A DNA stretch of 64,000 nt from Methylococcaceae bacterium UBA975 (GTDB lineage: Bacteria; Pseudomonadota; Gammaproteobacteria; Methylococcales; Cycloclasticaceae), in the NCBI GenBank assembly GCA_002292375.1, contig DBBV01000018.1, forward strand, positions 303,072 to 367,071. The letters run 5' to 3'. The position numbers and the translations under genes are program-made. Shown here in pieces: positions 40,077-49,246 of this stretch. Within the stretch, counting starts at the first letter, position 1, and every line of letters begins with the position of its first letter. The notes below the pieces were generated by a model that ran no database searches, was not told the origin of the DNA, and worked only from the letters and a program-made list of their open reading frames with translations.

Positions 40077-41615
40077 ATGAAAATCGGAATCCCTAAAGAA
40101 ATCCACCCTGGCGAGCGCCGGGTTGCTGCCACCCCAGCGTCTATTAAAAAGCTACAAAAGCTTGGCTTTGAGGTGGTTGTTGAAACCCAAGCGGGTCAAG
40201 CCGCCACCTTTGTCGATGACAGTTACCGGCAAGCAGGTGCTGATATTGCACCTGATGCAGCATCAGTCTGGTCGCAAGCAGATATTATCTTTAAAGTCAG
40301 AGCACCCGAATTTAATACCGAACTCAATCTCGATGAGTGCGATTTAATCAAAGCCGATCAAACCTTAATCAGTTTTATGCAGGCGGCACAAAATGACGAC
40401 TTACTGAAAAAATTAGCCAGCAAAAATTGTAATGTACTGGCCATTGACTCTGTACCCCGTATTTCCCGTTCACAAAAAATGGATGCCTTGAGCTCCATGG
40501 CCAACATTGCCGGTTACCGCGCAATTACCGAAGCCGCTAATGTCTTTGGTCGTTTTTTTACCGGTCAAATAACCGCTGCCGGTCGTGTACCACCTGCTAA
40601 AGTAATGGTTATTGGCGCTGGTGTTGCTGGTTTGTCCGCCATTGGTACCGCCACCAGTATGGGCGCGATAGTACGCGCCTTCGACACACGCCCAGAAGTA
40701 GCTGAACAAATTGAAAGTCTCGGCGCTGAATTTTTAATGCTTGATTTTGAAGAAGACGGTACGGGCGAAGGCGGTTATGCCAAAGTCATGTCTAAAGAAT
40801 TTATCGACGCTGAAATGGCCTTATTCAGGGCGCAAGCCGCAGAAGTCGACATCATTGTGACCACCGCGTTAATTCCAGGACGTCCTGCCCCTAAGCTTAT
40901 TTTGGCCGATATGGTTGAATTAATGAAAGAAGGCAGTGTGATTGTTGATCTGGCCGCAGAAAATGGCGGTAACTGTGAATTAACCGAACCCGGTCAAGCG
41001 GTTGTCAAACATGGTGTCACTATTATAGGTTACACCGATTTACCGAGCCGTTTAGCAACACAATCTAGTAATTTATACGCTAATAACTTAGTTCACCTTA
41101 TGAGCGACCTGTGTAAAAGCAGTGAATTCAATATCGATATGGACGATGTTGTTATTCGTGGTACCACGGTTGTACATAAAGGCGAGGTCACCTTTCCTGC
41201 CCCGCCACTCGCCCCACCACCAGCGCCGAAACCAGTAACTAAAGTCGTTGAAGACGAGATTGATGAAGGCCCTAAAAAAATCAACCTGCCGTTGTTTATT
41301 ATTAGCACCTTGGTGTTGCTAGGTATTGGCTTTAGCGCACCCGCGTCATTTTTGCCTCATTTTACTGTTTTTGTGTTGGCCTGCTTTGTGGGTTACCAAG
41401 TGGTTTGGAGCGTTACACCCTCATTACACACCCCATTAATGAGTGTTACCAATGCCATTTCGGGCATTATTATTATCGGCGCGATGGCGCAAATATCCGG
41501 GCCTATTGATAGCCCAATAACCATTTTATCTGCAATCGCCGTATTGATTGCTTCAATTAATATTGGTGGCGGCTTTGCGGTAACGCAACGCATGTTACGC
41601 ATGTTCAGAAAATAG
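40077..41615 (+). CDS. pntA: NAD(P) transhydrogenase alpha subunit
   Basis: A 512-residue one-chain PntA. The N-terminal NAD-binding domain (MKIGIPKEIHPGERRVAATP, VMVIGAGVAGLSAIGTA, PGRPAPKLI, NLYANNLVHL) is followed by a proline-rich linker near residues 380-395 and four hydrophobic helices (about 403-505). With PntB it forms the proton-translocating transhydrogenase of the inner membrane, making NADPH from NADH. It is placed in a catabolic operon 47 bases after a thiolase gene, unlike its common stand-alone location. Confidence 0.95.
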   Translation: MKIGIPKEIHPGERRVAATPASIKKLQKLGFEVVVETQAGQAATFVDDSYRQAGADIAPDAASVWSQADIIFKVRAPEFNTELNLDECDLIKADQTLISFMQAAQNDDLLKKLASKNCNVLAIDSVPRISRSQKMDALSSMANIAGYRAITEAANVFGRFFTGQITAAGRVPPAKVMVIGAGVAGLSAIGTATSMGAIVRAFDTRPEVAEQIESLGAEFLMLDFEEDGTGEGGYAKVMSKEFIDAEMALFRAQAAEVDIIVTTALIPGRPAPKLILADMVELMKEGSVIVDLAAENGGNCELTEPGQAVVKHGVTIIGYTDLPSRLATQSSNLYANNLVHLMSDLCKSSEFNIDMDDVVIRGTTVVHKGEVTFPAPPLAPPPAPKPVTKVVEDEIDEGPKKINLPLFIISTLVLLGIGFSAPASFLPHFTVFVLACFVGYQVVWSVTPSLHTPLMSVTNAISGIIIIGAMAQISGPIDSPITILSAIAVLIASINIGGGFAVTQRMLRMFRK

Positions 41616-41626
41616 AGAAATCACTG

Positions 41627-43024
41627 ATGTCTGAAGGTATGTTGATCGCGTCATATATTGGCGCAAGTATTTTATTTATTCTTAGTCTGGGTGGTTTAAG
41701 CCACCAGGAAACCGCTCAACGAGGTAATCTCTACGGTGTCATTGGTATGGCCTTGGCTATCCTAGTTACCATTTTGAGCGACCAAGTCAGCGCCTATGGC
41801 TTATTATTAACCATGGTCATTACTGGCCTGGTGATAGGCAAATGGTTGGCCTCGCGGGTCGAGATGACACAAATGCCGGAACTCATTGCGGTATTGCACA
41901 GTTTTGTTGGTATGGCCGCCGTGCTCGTTGGCTTATCCAGCTCATTAAGTGGGGCTGAGTTTGCTAGCCATGCAGAAAAAATCATCCATGAGGTGGAAAT
42001 ATTTCTAGGTATCTTTATTGGTGGGGTTACCTTCACCGGTTCAATCGTTGCCTTTGGTAAATTGCGCGGCAGTATTTCAAGTACACCATTAACACTGCCA
42101 GGGCGTCACCTTTTAAATCTATCGCTTATCATCTCATCATTTATTTTAGGCGTGTTTTTTATCTCGGCGAGTCCTGAAACTGCTTTAATACTGCTACTCA
42201 TAATGACCGTTTTATCCTTTATTCTTGGTTTCCATTTAGTCATGGCCATTGGTGGTGCGGATATGCCTGTCGTTATCTCTATGCTGAATAGCTATTCAGG
42301 CTGGGCGGCGGCGGCAACCGGTTTTATGCTATCTAACGACCTATTAATTATCGTCGGCGCCTTGGTGGGTAGTAGCGGTGCGATTTTGAGTTATATCATG
42401 TGCCGAGCAATGAACCGTTCGTTTGTTAGCGTAATTTTAGGTGGTTTTGGTGCTAAAAAAGTCAGTTCAACTAGCACTGATGAAGCCCCTAAAGAACACA
42501 TCGTTATTCACGCTGAAGAAGTTGCCGACATATTAGCCCATGCCGATAGCGTTATTATTGTCCCTGGTTATGGAATGGCGGTTGCCCAAGCACAAAACAC
42601 CGTGTCTGAAATCACGCGTTATTTAAAAGACAAAGGGGTCACTGTACGATTTGGCATTCACCCTGTGGCTGGACGTTTACCCGGGCATATGAATGTGTTG
42701 CTGGCTGAAGCGCGTGTTCCGTACGATATTGTATTGGAAATGGATGAATTAAATGACGACTTCCCTGAGACCGATGTGGTGTTGGTGATCGGCGCTAATG
42801 ACACCGTAAACCCTGCCGCAGCTGAAGACGAAGGCAGCCCAATCTATGGCATGCCGGTGCTCGAAGTATGGAAAGCTACCACCACCGTCGTTTTAAAACG
42901 CAGTATGGCGACCGGTTATGCGGGCGTTGATAATCCATTATTTTATAAAGAGAATACACGCATGTTATTTGGCGACGCCAATGACACGATGTCTGCAGTA
43001 ATGACCGCTCTAAAAAGCAACTAA
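41627..43024 (+). CDS. pntB: NAD(P) transhydrogenase beta subunit
   Basis: A 465-residue PntB. The N-terminal half holds about nine hydrophobic helices (YIGASILFILSLGGLSHQETA, IAVLHSFVGMAAVLVG, MLNSYSGWAAAATGF). The C-terminal NADP-binding domain carries VPGYGMAVAQAQNTV, FGIHPVAGRLPGHMNVLLAEA and VIGANDTVNPAA. It starts 12 bases after pntA and is followed by a long hairpin at 43035 before the MaoC gene. Confidence 0.96.
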   Translation: MSEGMLIASYIGASILFILSLGGLSHQETAQRGNLYGVIGMALAILVTILSDQVSAYGLLLTMVITGLVIGKWLASRVEMTQMPELIAVLHSFVGMAAVLVGLSSSLSGAEFASHAEKIIHEVEIFLGIFIGGVTFTGSIVAFGKLRGSISSTPLTLPGRHLLNLSLIISSFILGVFFISASPETALILLLIMTVLSFILGFHLVMAIGGADMPVVISMLNSYSGWAAAATGFMLSNDLLIIVGALVGSSGAILSYIMCRAMNRSFVSVILGGFGAKKVSSTSTDEAPKEHIVIHAEEVADILAHADSVIIVPGYGMAVAQAQNTVSEITRYLKDKGVTVRFGIHPVAGRLPGHMNVLLAEARVPYDIVLEMDELNDDFPETDVVLVIGANDTVNPAAAEDEGSPIYGMPVLEVWKATTTVVLKRSMATGYAGVDNPLFYKENTRMLFGDANDTMSAVMTALKSN

Positions 43025-43034
43025 AAACGGTTTA

Positions 43035-43073
43035 TTTAGCGGGTCTTGTATGGGTTATACAATACCCGCTAAA
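43035..43073 (+). terminator. Long hairpin after pntB
   Basis: TTTAGCGGGT pairs with ACCCGCTAAA; after one mismatch TTGTAT pairs with ATACAA around a GGGTT loop. The stem is strong but the T tract downstream is poor, so it may be a terminator, a partial attenuator or an mRNA-stabilising end ahead of the MaoC-dehydrogenase genes. Confidence 0.65.
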
Positions 43074-43165
43074 AGCAAATAAAGACACACGTTATAAGAT
43101 GAGTTCATTACGCTACAACTTAAGAACCTATTAATAAGACAGCTAACTGACAAGGTACAAACATA

Positions 43166-43627
43166 ATGGATGCCATTTATTTTGATGACCTCACAATTGG
43201 TGACGCTTACCAATCACCGGGGCGAACAGTGACTGAAACCGATGTGGTTAATTTTTCCGGTATATCGGGTGATTTTATTCAATTACATACCGATGCTGAA
43301 TATTGTAAAGATACGCATTTTGGCAAGCGTATGGCGCACGGCCTACTCGGCATGTCTATTGCCTCGGGTTTAAGCACGCGAACCAACCTCATCAGCGGTA
43401 TTTCAAGCACTGTTATCGCCTTACTCGGCATGGACTGGAAATTTAAAGCACCCATTTTTATCGACGACACCATTCATGTTGTTCTCGAGGTGATTGAAAA
43501 ACGTGAAACCAGCCAACCAGACCGCGGCATTGTGGTGTTATCCCGACGCATTATTAATCAACACGGCGACATTGTTCAGCAAGGACAAACGCCCTTGATG
43601 ATCCGACGTCGCTTAACGGAGATATAA
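43166..43627 (+). CDS. MaoC-like hydratase
   Basis: A 153-residue hot-dog protein. YFDDLTIGDAYQSPGRTVTETDVVNFSGISGDF leads to LHTDAEYCKDTHFGKRMAHGLLGMSIASGL, the R-hydratase pattern with Asp/His, although GDFIQLHTD differs from the usual DxNPLHxD. AAGG precedes the ATG. Its stop codon is immediately followed by the next ATG and its end carries that gene's GGAG, so translation is coupled. The expected reaction is hydration of the enoyl-CoA formed by the adjacent dehydrogenases. Confidence 0.87.
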   Translation: MDAIYFDDLTIGDAYQSPGRTVTETDVVNFSGISGDFIQLHTDAEYCKDTHFGKRMAHGLLGMSIASGLSTRTNLISGISSTVIALLGMDWKFKAPIFIDDTIHVVLEVIEKRETSQPDRGIVVLSRRIINQHGDIVQQGQTPLMIRRRLTEI

Positions 43628-44806
43628 ATGCATTCCTTTCAATTGGATAATGATTTAGAACTGTTTCGCCAAGATGTCAGAACCTTAGCTGAAAAAGAAT
43701 TCACCGCTAAAGCCGCCCATTGGGATGAGCACGAAATCTACCCTGAAGAAAATAAAAACCTGTTAGCCGAACTGGGCTATTTAGGCATGCTGATTCCTGA
43801 GCAATACGGTGGTTTGGGCTTGCCCATTGTCCAAGGTGCCGTTTTTTTAGAAGAGATTGCGCGTACCTGTTTTAACACCGCGTTGGTCGCGCAACTGTAT
43901 TTAAATGGCCCAGCCAAAGCCTTAGTTGAGCTTGGCACAGAAGAACAAAAACAACGCTTATTACCGGCTCTTATTAAAGGCGAACACCTTATCGCTATTT
44001 CCATTAGCGAACCTGGCGCTGGCTCAGCGGTAACGGATTTGACGACGAACGTTAAAAAAGTGGGTAATGACTATATTTTAAATGGCACTAAATGCTTTAC
44101 CACCGCGGGTGTTGAAGCAACGCATGCCTTGGTTTTTGCACGTTTTGGTGACAGCAAAGGATCACGCGGTATTGGTGCAGTATTGGTCGACAAAGGCATG
44201 GAGGGTTTTAGCGTTGGCAAACCCGAACGTAAAATGGGTGGGCGTGCCGTAAAAGAAGCCGAATTACACTTTGATCAAGTACGTATTCCAAAAGCTAATA
44301 TCGTGGTTGAAGGAACCCCAGAAAGCTCCGCCAGCTTTAAACGTCTGATGAGCTCTTTTGGCCCAGAACGCGTGGGTAATGCCGCTATGTGCGTGGGTAT
44401 TTCGCAAGGCGCCTATGAAACGGCATTAGCGTATAGCGAAACGCGCGAACAATTTGGCCGCCCTATTGCCGAGTTTCAAGGCATCCAATGGAAAATTGCC
44501 GATATGGCCACTCAATTGCACGCCGCTCGCTTGATGACTTATCGCGCAGCAACACACCTTAAAAACGGCTTCCCCGACCCATTAGAATGCGCCATGGCTA
44601 AACTGTATGCCAATGAGATGGCACAACGGGTTACCAACGAGGCCTTGCAAATACATGGCCATTATGGCTATTGCCGCGATTATCCTCTTGAGCGTATGGT
44701 GCGTGACGCGCGCGGCTTTTCCCTCGGTGGCGGAACACCTGAAATTTTACGCAATACCATAGCGGCACAATGTTATGGTCGCAGCTTTAATCAACGCAGG
44801 GCTTAA
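43628..44806 (+). CDS. Acyl-CoA dehydrogenase
   Basis: A 392-residue acyl-CoA dehydrogenase with IPEQYGGLGLPIVQGAVFLEEIAR, SISEPGAGSAVTDL, NGTKCFTTAGVEATHALV and QIHGHYGYCRDYPLERM. The likely base is the Glu in FGPERVGNAAM. The C-terminal FSLGGGTPEILRNTIAAQ has Gly at the MCAD position. It directly abuts the MaoC stop codon and lies 3 bases before the next dehydrogenase, so the two dehydrogenases may form a heteromer or act in sequence. Confidence 0.88.
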   Translation: MHSFQLDNDLELFRQDVRTLAEKEFTAKAAHWDEHEIYPEENKNLLAELGYLGMLIPEQYGGLGLPIVQGAVFLEEIARTCFNTALVAQLYLNGPAKALVELGTEEQKQRLLPALIKGEHLIAISISEPGAGSAVTDLTTNVKKVGNDYILNGTKCFTTAGVEATHALVFARFGDSKGSRGIGAVLVDKGMEGFSVGKPERKMGGRAVKEAELHFDQVRIPKANIVVEGTPESSASFKRLMSSFGPERVGNAAMCVGISQGAYETALAYSETREQFGRPIAEFQGIQWKIADMATQLHAARLMTYRAATHLKNGFPDPLECAMAKLYANEMAQRVTNEALQIHGHYGYCRDYPLERMVRDARGFSLGGGTPEILRNTIAAQCYGRSFNQRRA

Positions 44807-44809
44807 ATC

Positions 44810-45961
44810 ATGAATTTTGAACTCAGCCAAGAGCAACAATTATTACGCGATAATGTTCGTCGGATGATGGATGATATCGCAACCCCTGAGTATATCCGCG
44901 AACACGATGAAAACGGCCTGTACCCTTATGGAGTCTATCAGCAATGGGTTGATATGGGCCTTTTTGGTTTACCCTTCCCTGAACAATACGGCGGCTATGA
45001 TGGCAGCGTGCTCGATATGGTCATTATTGGCGAAGAACTCGGACGTAAAGGCTATGACTTTCTTGGCGCATACGCACTGACTATTTTTAACGCCTTAAAT
45101 ATTTTACGCCACGGCACTGAACAGCAAAAAAGTCACTATATTCCACGCGTTATAAATGGCGAGATCCGTATGTCAATCTCAATGACCGAACCAGATGCTG
45201 GCTCGGATGCCGGCAATATGCGTACCCGAGCGGTACGTGACGGTGATGAATGGGTGATTAACGGTCAAAAACTATTTTCTACCGCCGCCGACGCAAAAAA
45301 CAACATCATTCACCTGTATTGTAAGACCGATACCACAGTGCCCTACCAGCAAGGCATCTCGCTCTTTATGCTGCCCTATGATACCCCCGGGGTTGAAATC
45401 CGCCGGCTCAATACACTGGGTCGTCGTATGCTGGGGACCAATGAAATATTCTTTAATGATGTGCGCATAAAAGATGACATGCGGGTGGGTAAGGTTAATG
45501 AAGGCTGGCCCTGCATGCTGTCTGGCCTGCTGCTGGAACGTGTTGTTACTTCAGCGGGTTATGTGGGTAATTCACAAACGGTGGTGGACCAAGCACTGGC
45601 GTACGCGAAAGAACGTAAACAGTTCAACAAGCCCATTGGTAACTTTCAAGCCATTGCTCACCTACTTGCTGATATGCAGACAAAAGTCGATGCCAGTCGC
45701 ATGTTGATGCTACGGGCCGCTAGCAAAATGGCCGCCGGTGAACAGCCGTTGCGAGAAGTCAGCCAGGCCAAGTTGTTCGGTTCAGAAACCTTTGCCGAAG
45801 TGGCCAACCAAGGGATGCAAATTATGGGGGGCTACTCTTATATGATGGAATTTGATATGCAACGCCATTATAGAGATGCGCGCAGCACCACCATTACCGC
45901 CGGCACCTCGCAAATGCAACGCAATATTATTGCTAATACGATGGGGCTTAAGGTTAAATAA
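44810..45961 (+). CDS. Acyl-CoA dehydrogenase
   Basis: A 383-residue acyl-CoA dehydrogenase: LPFPEQYGGYDGSVLDMVIIGEELGR, SMTEPDAGSDAGNM, NGQKLFSTAADAKNNIIHLY and MQIMGGYSYMMEFDMQRHY. The catalytic Glu is probably in LLLERVVTSAG, and the C-terminal TAGTSQMQRNIIA lacks an acidic residue at the MCAD position. Paired with 43628-44806 at the end of the FadH-PntAB operon. Substrate unknown. Confidence 0.88.
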   Translation: MNFELSQEQQLLRDNVRRMMDDIATPEYIREHDENGLYPYGVYQQWVDMGLFGLPFPEQYGGYDGSVLDMVIIGEELGRKGYDFLGAYALTIFNALNILRHGTEQQKSHYIPRVINGEIRMSISMTEPDAGSDAGNMRTRAVRDGDEWVINGQKLFSTAADAKNNIIHLYCKTDTTVPYQQGISLFMLPYDTPGVEIRRLNTLGRRMLGTNEIFFNDVRIKDDMRVGKVNEGWPCMLSGLLLERVVTSAGYVGNSQTVVDQALAYAKERKQFNKPIGNFQAIAHLLADMQTKVDASRMLMLRAASKMAAGEQPLREVSQAKLFGSETFAEVANQGMQIMGGYSYMMEFDMQRHYRDARSTTITAGTSQMQRNIIANTMGLKVK

Positions 45962-45997
45962 GCCCCGGTTATCGTTTAGCAAAAAGTGCGCATTTGA

Positions 45998-46759
45998 CTA
46001 TAAAAACTTAGGTTTGCGCTTTTCCATAAAGGCAGTGACGCCCTCTTTTCCATCGTCCGTTAAGAACAGGAAAGGCATCGCATCTTTTGCGTATTGAAGT
46101 TCTTCGCCACCGAGTTCACGGTTGTAAATTGCCTTTGCTAACTGCACGGCTGGCTGCGGTTTGGCGGCTATCTTCTCAGCTAATTCCATCGCTTTAGCAA
46201 CGACTTCTTCATGTGGCACGACTTCTAATACCATGCCTAGCTCTTTAGCTTCCTGTGCACTAATGGCTTCACCCAGCATACTCATTTCTTTGGCTTTTTG
46301 TCGGCCAATAATATCGCCCAGACGGACAACCGCAAAGCCAGGTAAAAGACCTATATTGATTTCTGGTACGCCAAACGTAGCCCTTTCAGACGCGATAATA
46401 AAATCTGAGCCAATAGCCAGTTCAAGGCCGCCGCCAAAAGCAAAACCATTAACCGCACAGATAACGGGTTTTCTGCAGCGCTCACCAATCGCCAGGGTGT
46501 CGAGAATAGAATCAAGGAATCTTTTGACGTACATAGGTTCGAATTTAAGCGTACTAATATCGGCACCCGCACAGAATGACTTTTTGCCAGCACCCGTGAT
46601 CACTACAACCCTTACGCTGTCGTCATCGGCAATTTTTGCAAACGAATTTTCTAAGCCCTCGCGAATATTGACACTCAGTGCATTAAGTTTTTCAGGTTCG
46701 TTTAACGTTAATAAAACGACCGCGCCTTGTTGTTCATATAAGACACTATTTGATTGCAT
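45998..46759 (-). CDS. Enoyl-CoA hydratase/isomerase family protein
   Basis: A 253-residue crotonase with SFCAGADISTL and FGGGLELAIGSD oxyanion loops. The first catalytic Glu is in FGVPEINIGLLPG and the second in KAKEMSMLGEA, so a hydratase function is likely; the loop after LLPG reads FAVVRL instead of AGGTQRL. It converges with the 36782-45961 operon, with only 36 bases between the stops and no clear terminator. It appears to be the last gene of the 51624-45998 unit, though the gaps here are larger than elsewhere. Confidence 0.87.
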   Translation of the reverse strand: MQSNSVLYEQQGAVVLLTLNEPEKLNALSVNIREGLENSFAKIADDDSVRVVVITGAGKKSFCAGADISTLKFEPMYVKRFLDSILDTLAIGERCRKPVICAVNGFAFGGGLELAIGSDFIIASERATFGVPEINIGLLPGFAVVRLGDIIGRQKAKEMSMLGEAISAQEAKELGMVLEVVPHEEVVAKAMELAEKIAAKPQPAVQLAKAIYNRELGGEELQYAKDAMPFLFLTDDGKEGVTAFMEKRKPKFL

Positions 46760-46817
46760 TTTTTCTCCTTTGATAGCTTCTTGAATAAATTCTTAGTACA
46801 GGTAAATTTTAATAGAT

Positions 46818-47813
46818 TTAATGGCTTAAAAGTTGACCATTCAAACGTTGCACTGATTGTTGTGCCTGCTGCATTATTCGGTCTAATAATTCTTTAACGC
46901 TAGGGATATCATGCGCTAAACCGACCGATTGACTCAGCGAAACCAAACCCGCCGTTAAATCGCCCTCGGCAAACATTCTACGGGCGTTATCACCGGCAAT
47001 AATGGGGAGCAATTGTTCAAAACTAGCGCCGTTTTGTTCTGCTTCCATACAGTTTTTTGCCGCTTGGTTATTCCATACCCGATGAGTAGAACCAATGGAG
47101 CGCATCACCAGCGTTGTATCGAGCTCACTCGCCTTAACAAAGGCGTGTTTCAAGTCATTATGAATCGGGCATTCTTTAGTCATCATCAAACGACTACCGA
47201 TAATCGCCGCATCGGCTCCCGCCGCCAACACGGACACCAGCCCTCTTCCATCGGCAATACCACCACCGCCTGTCACAGGGATATTGACAGCATCAACCAC
47301 CGTAGGAATCAGCACCAAGGTGCCAATGTCCAATTTACCGGTAGCGCCACCATTTTCATAACCTACCACGGTAATCGCATCTGCCCCCAGTGATTCGGCT
47401 TTTTTTGCATAGCGGACACCGACACATTTATGTAACCAGATCATTCCCGCTTGTTTGAACATTTTACTGAGTTTTTCAGGTGCTGCATGGCCCGATGTTT
47501 CTACAATCTTCACCCCTTTCTCGATCATAATGCCAACGTACACCTCGTTATCAACCGGTCGCATTGATGGGAACAAATTGATATTCACCGCAAAGGGTTT
47601 ATCGGTGGTGGCTTGAATTAGATCAATCGCCGCTGAAAATTCTTCGGCGGTTTGATAGATCGCTGAAGTGAGAATACCTAATGCACCGGCATTAGAAATG
47701 GCGGCGACAAATTCCGCCTTAGAAATGGACATCATCGCCCCGCCGAGTATGGGGTACTTGATATTGAGTAAACGGGTTATTTTAGTATCAAACATAGAGG
47801 ATTTAAACAGCAT
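46818..47813 (-). CDS. NPD/nitronate monooxygenase-family flavoprotein (enoyl reductase-like)
   Basis: A 331-residue FMN TIM-barrel protein of the 2-nitropropane dioxygenase-like family. It has KYPILGGAMMSISKAEFVAAISNAGALGIL, a central GHAAPEK, HKCVGVRYAKKAESLGADAITVVGYENGG and the phosphate-binding TGGGGIADGRGL / AGADAAIIGSRLM. Members include nitronate monooxygenases, FabK enoyl-ACP reductases and IpdC, a reductase in steroid C/D-ring catabolism. In an acyl-CoA gene cluster a reductase on an enoyl-CoA is more likely than nitronate oxidation. A start at the internal Met (47795) is also possible; neither has a strong ribosome site. Confidence 0.82.
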   Translation of the reverse strand: MLFKSSMFDTKITRLLNIKYPILGGAMMSISKAEFVAAISNAGALGILTSAIYQTAEEFSAAIDLIQATTDKPFAVNINLFPSMRPVDNEVYVGIMIEKGVKIVETSGHAAPEKLSKMFKQAGMIWLHKCVGVRYAKKAESLGADAITVVGYENGGATGKLDIGTLVLIPTVVDAVNIPVTGGGGIADGRGLVSVLAAGADAAIIGSRLMMTKECPIHNDLKHAFVKASELDTTLVMRSIGSTHRVWNNQAAKNCMEAEQNGASFEQLLPIIAGDNARRMFAEGDLTAGLVSLSQSVGLAHDIPSVKELLDRIMQQAQQSVQRLNGQLLSH

Positions 47814-47838
47814 GAAAGCATCGTCATTAAATTATGGG

Positions 47839-48834
47839 TTATTTTGCGAACCGTTTTTCTTTAGAAAAGATCTGTAGCAACTCAATGGCATCGTCGGTTC
47901 CATCCCACTCGGCTATCTGGTCGATCCTTTTCAGTTCTTCATCGCTTAAAAGCCACTCGCTAGGGCGAACATTGGCCTCTACCTGAGCGGGCGAACTGAC
48001 ACCGGTGGTAACCGTTGTAACCTGTGGTTGGTGTAACAGCCAGGCGATGGCTAATTCATTCAGCGTATGCCCTTGTTGCTTTGACCATTGTTTAAGTTGT
48101 TCTTGAATTTCTTCATTTTTGGCACTTCGGCTATGCCTTACTATTGGGCTACCGGATGCACCGCGAGTTCCCGCTGGAGCAGCCTCGCCCTTATTATATT
48201 TGTCGGTTAAAAAACCGCCTGCTAAGGGGAAATACGGAATAAAGCCAACGTTTTCTGACGCGCAATAGGGTAAGGTTTCTAATTCCACGTGTCGGCGTAT
48301 TAAATTATAGTGATTTTGGATAGAGATAAGCTCGGGCAGGCCCTCTGAACGCGCCATATGAAGCGCTTTTGCGTGGCGCCAGGATGAGATATTACAGGCT
48401 CCGACGTACCTCACCTTTCCTTGATCGATCAACGCTTTTAATGCCTCAAGAACCTCTGCCATCGAGACAGCAGGGTCTGGTGCGTGCAATTGATACAGGT
48501 CGATATACTCGGTATTTAGTTTACTTAAGCTCTCTTCACACTGTCGTTGAATTTGCTGTGTTACGGACTCGTTTTCCGCTGCATTCCAAAAATTAAATTT
48601 AGTACCGATGATCCATTTATCGCGCGTTCCAGATATGGCTTTACCAATGAAGGATTCACTGTCGCCAGCACCGTAAATATTCGCCGTATCAATAAAATTG
48701 ATACCCAGTTCTTCTGCCCGACCGATGCAAGCGATGCTGTCTGATAGACTAAGTCGTGGCGGCCCAAAGGTGTTACCACCCAGAGCAACTGCTGACACGT
48801 TCAACTCTGAGCCACCTAGTTTTTTATATTTCAT
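47839..48834 (-). CDS. Aldo/keto reductase
   Basis: A 331-residue aldo/keto reductase of the general-stress/YajO-like group. It starts MKYKKLGGSELNVSAVALGGNTFG and has INFIDTANIYGAGDSE (catalytic Asp and Tyr), IIGTKFN (Lys), DLYQLHAPD (His), a typical VRYVGACNISSW and a C-terminal AWLLHQPQVTTVTTGVSSPAQVEAN. NADPH-dependent reduction of aldehydes or ketones is expected. It lies between a cupin gene and the NPD-like gene on the same strand. Pathway role unknown. Confidence 0.9.
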   Translation of the reverse strand: MKYKKLGGSELNVSAVALGGNTFGPPRLSLSDSIACIGRAEELGINFIDTANIYGAGDSESFIGKAISGTRDKWIIGTKFNFWNAAENESVTQQIQRQCEESLSKLNTEYIDLYQLHAPDPAVSMAEVLEALKALIDQGKVRYVGACNISSWRHAKALHMARSEGLPELISIQNHYNLIRRHVELETLPYCASENVGFIPYFPLAGGFLTDKYNKGEAAPAGTRGASGSPIVRHSRSAKNEEIQEQLKQWSKQQGHTLNELAIAWLLHQPQVTTVTTGVSSPAQVEANVRPSEWLLSDEELKRIDQIAEWDGTDDAIELLQIFSKEKRFAK

Positions 48835-48862
48835 GATGGATGCTTCATTAAAATAAACCCGT

Positions 48863-49180
48863 TTATTCGATTATTTCCACACCCTTTTCGGTCACCACAA
48901 AGAGCTCACAATCCTCTATGGCCGTTGCGTCGTGTATATCCCCCGCGTCGGTAAAGATATAATCGCCCGCTTCAAGGATATCATCGCCTAATTTCAGTTT
49001 ACCGCTCAACATAAGTGCTTGTTCCCAACCTGGGTGATTATGTGCGGGGAAGTACGAATTTGCCGCTAATCGAACCAGTGCCGTACCGCCACCCATTCCG
49101 TTATCCCACAAACCGCATTGGGAGATACCTTCAATACCTGATGCTTCATATGTTCTTTCGGCTGTTTTGATCATTGACAT
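48863..49180 (-). CDS. Small cupin (ChrR-like) protein
   Basis: A 105-residue single cupin domain with metal-binding pattern FPAHNHPGWEQALMLSG and a second DAGDIHDATA motif. AAGGAG lies just upstream of the ATG. Single-domain cupins of this type bind a divalent metal and may be isomerases, dioxygenases or sensors; nothing further can be decided here. It is placed between the aldo/keto reductase and Acs-like genes. Confidence 0.82.
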   Translation of the reverse strand: MSMIKTAERTYEASGIEGISQCGLWDNGMGGGTALVRLAANSYFPAHNHPGWEQALMLSGKLKLGDDILEAGDYIFTDAGDIHDATAIEDCELFVVTEKGVEIIE

Positions 49181-49246
49181 ATGCTCTCCTTAAATATATT
49201 AATACGCTTAATAACTATACAGCTGTCTTAGTGGTTTCGATCTTAT

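Noticed and set aside
44810..45961. Loss of the catalytic Glu (AGTSQMQ at the C-terminus)
   Set aside because: A Glu-Arg in the helix-G region (LLLERVV) is present, as in IVD/LCAD enzymes, and most dehydrogenases here lack an acid at the MCAD position, so the enzyme is probably active.
17099..47813. A steroid C/D-ring degradation locus, suggested by KstR2-like regulators, an NPD flavoprotein and paired dehydrogenases
   Set aside because: No IpdA/IpdB CoA-transferase pair, no ring A/B enzymes (KstD, KshAB, Hsa) and clear Ali/Bad/Pim and Atu homologs instead.
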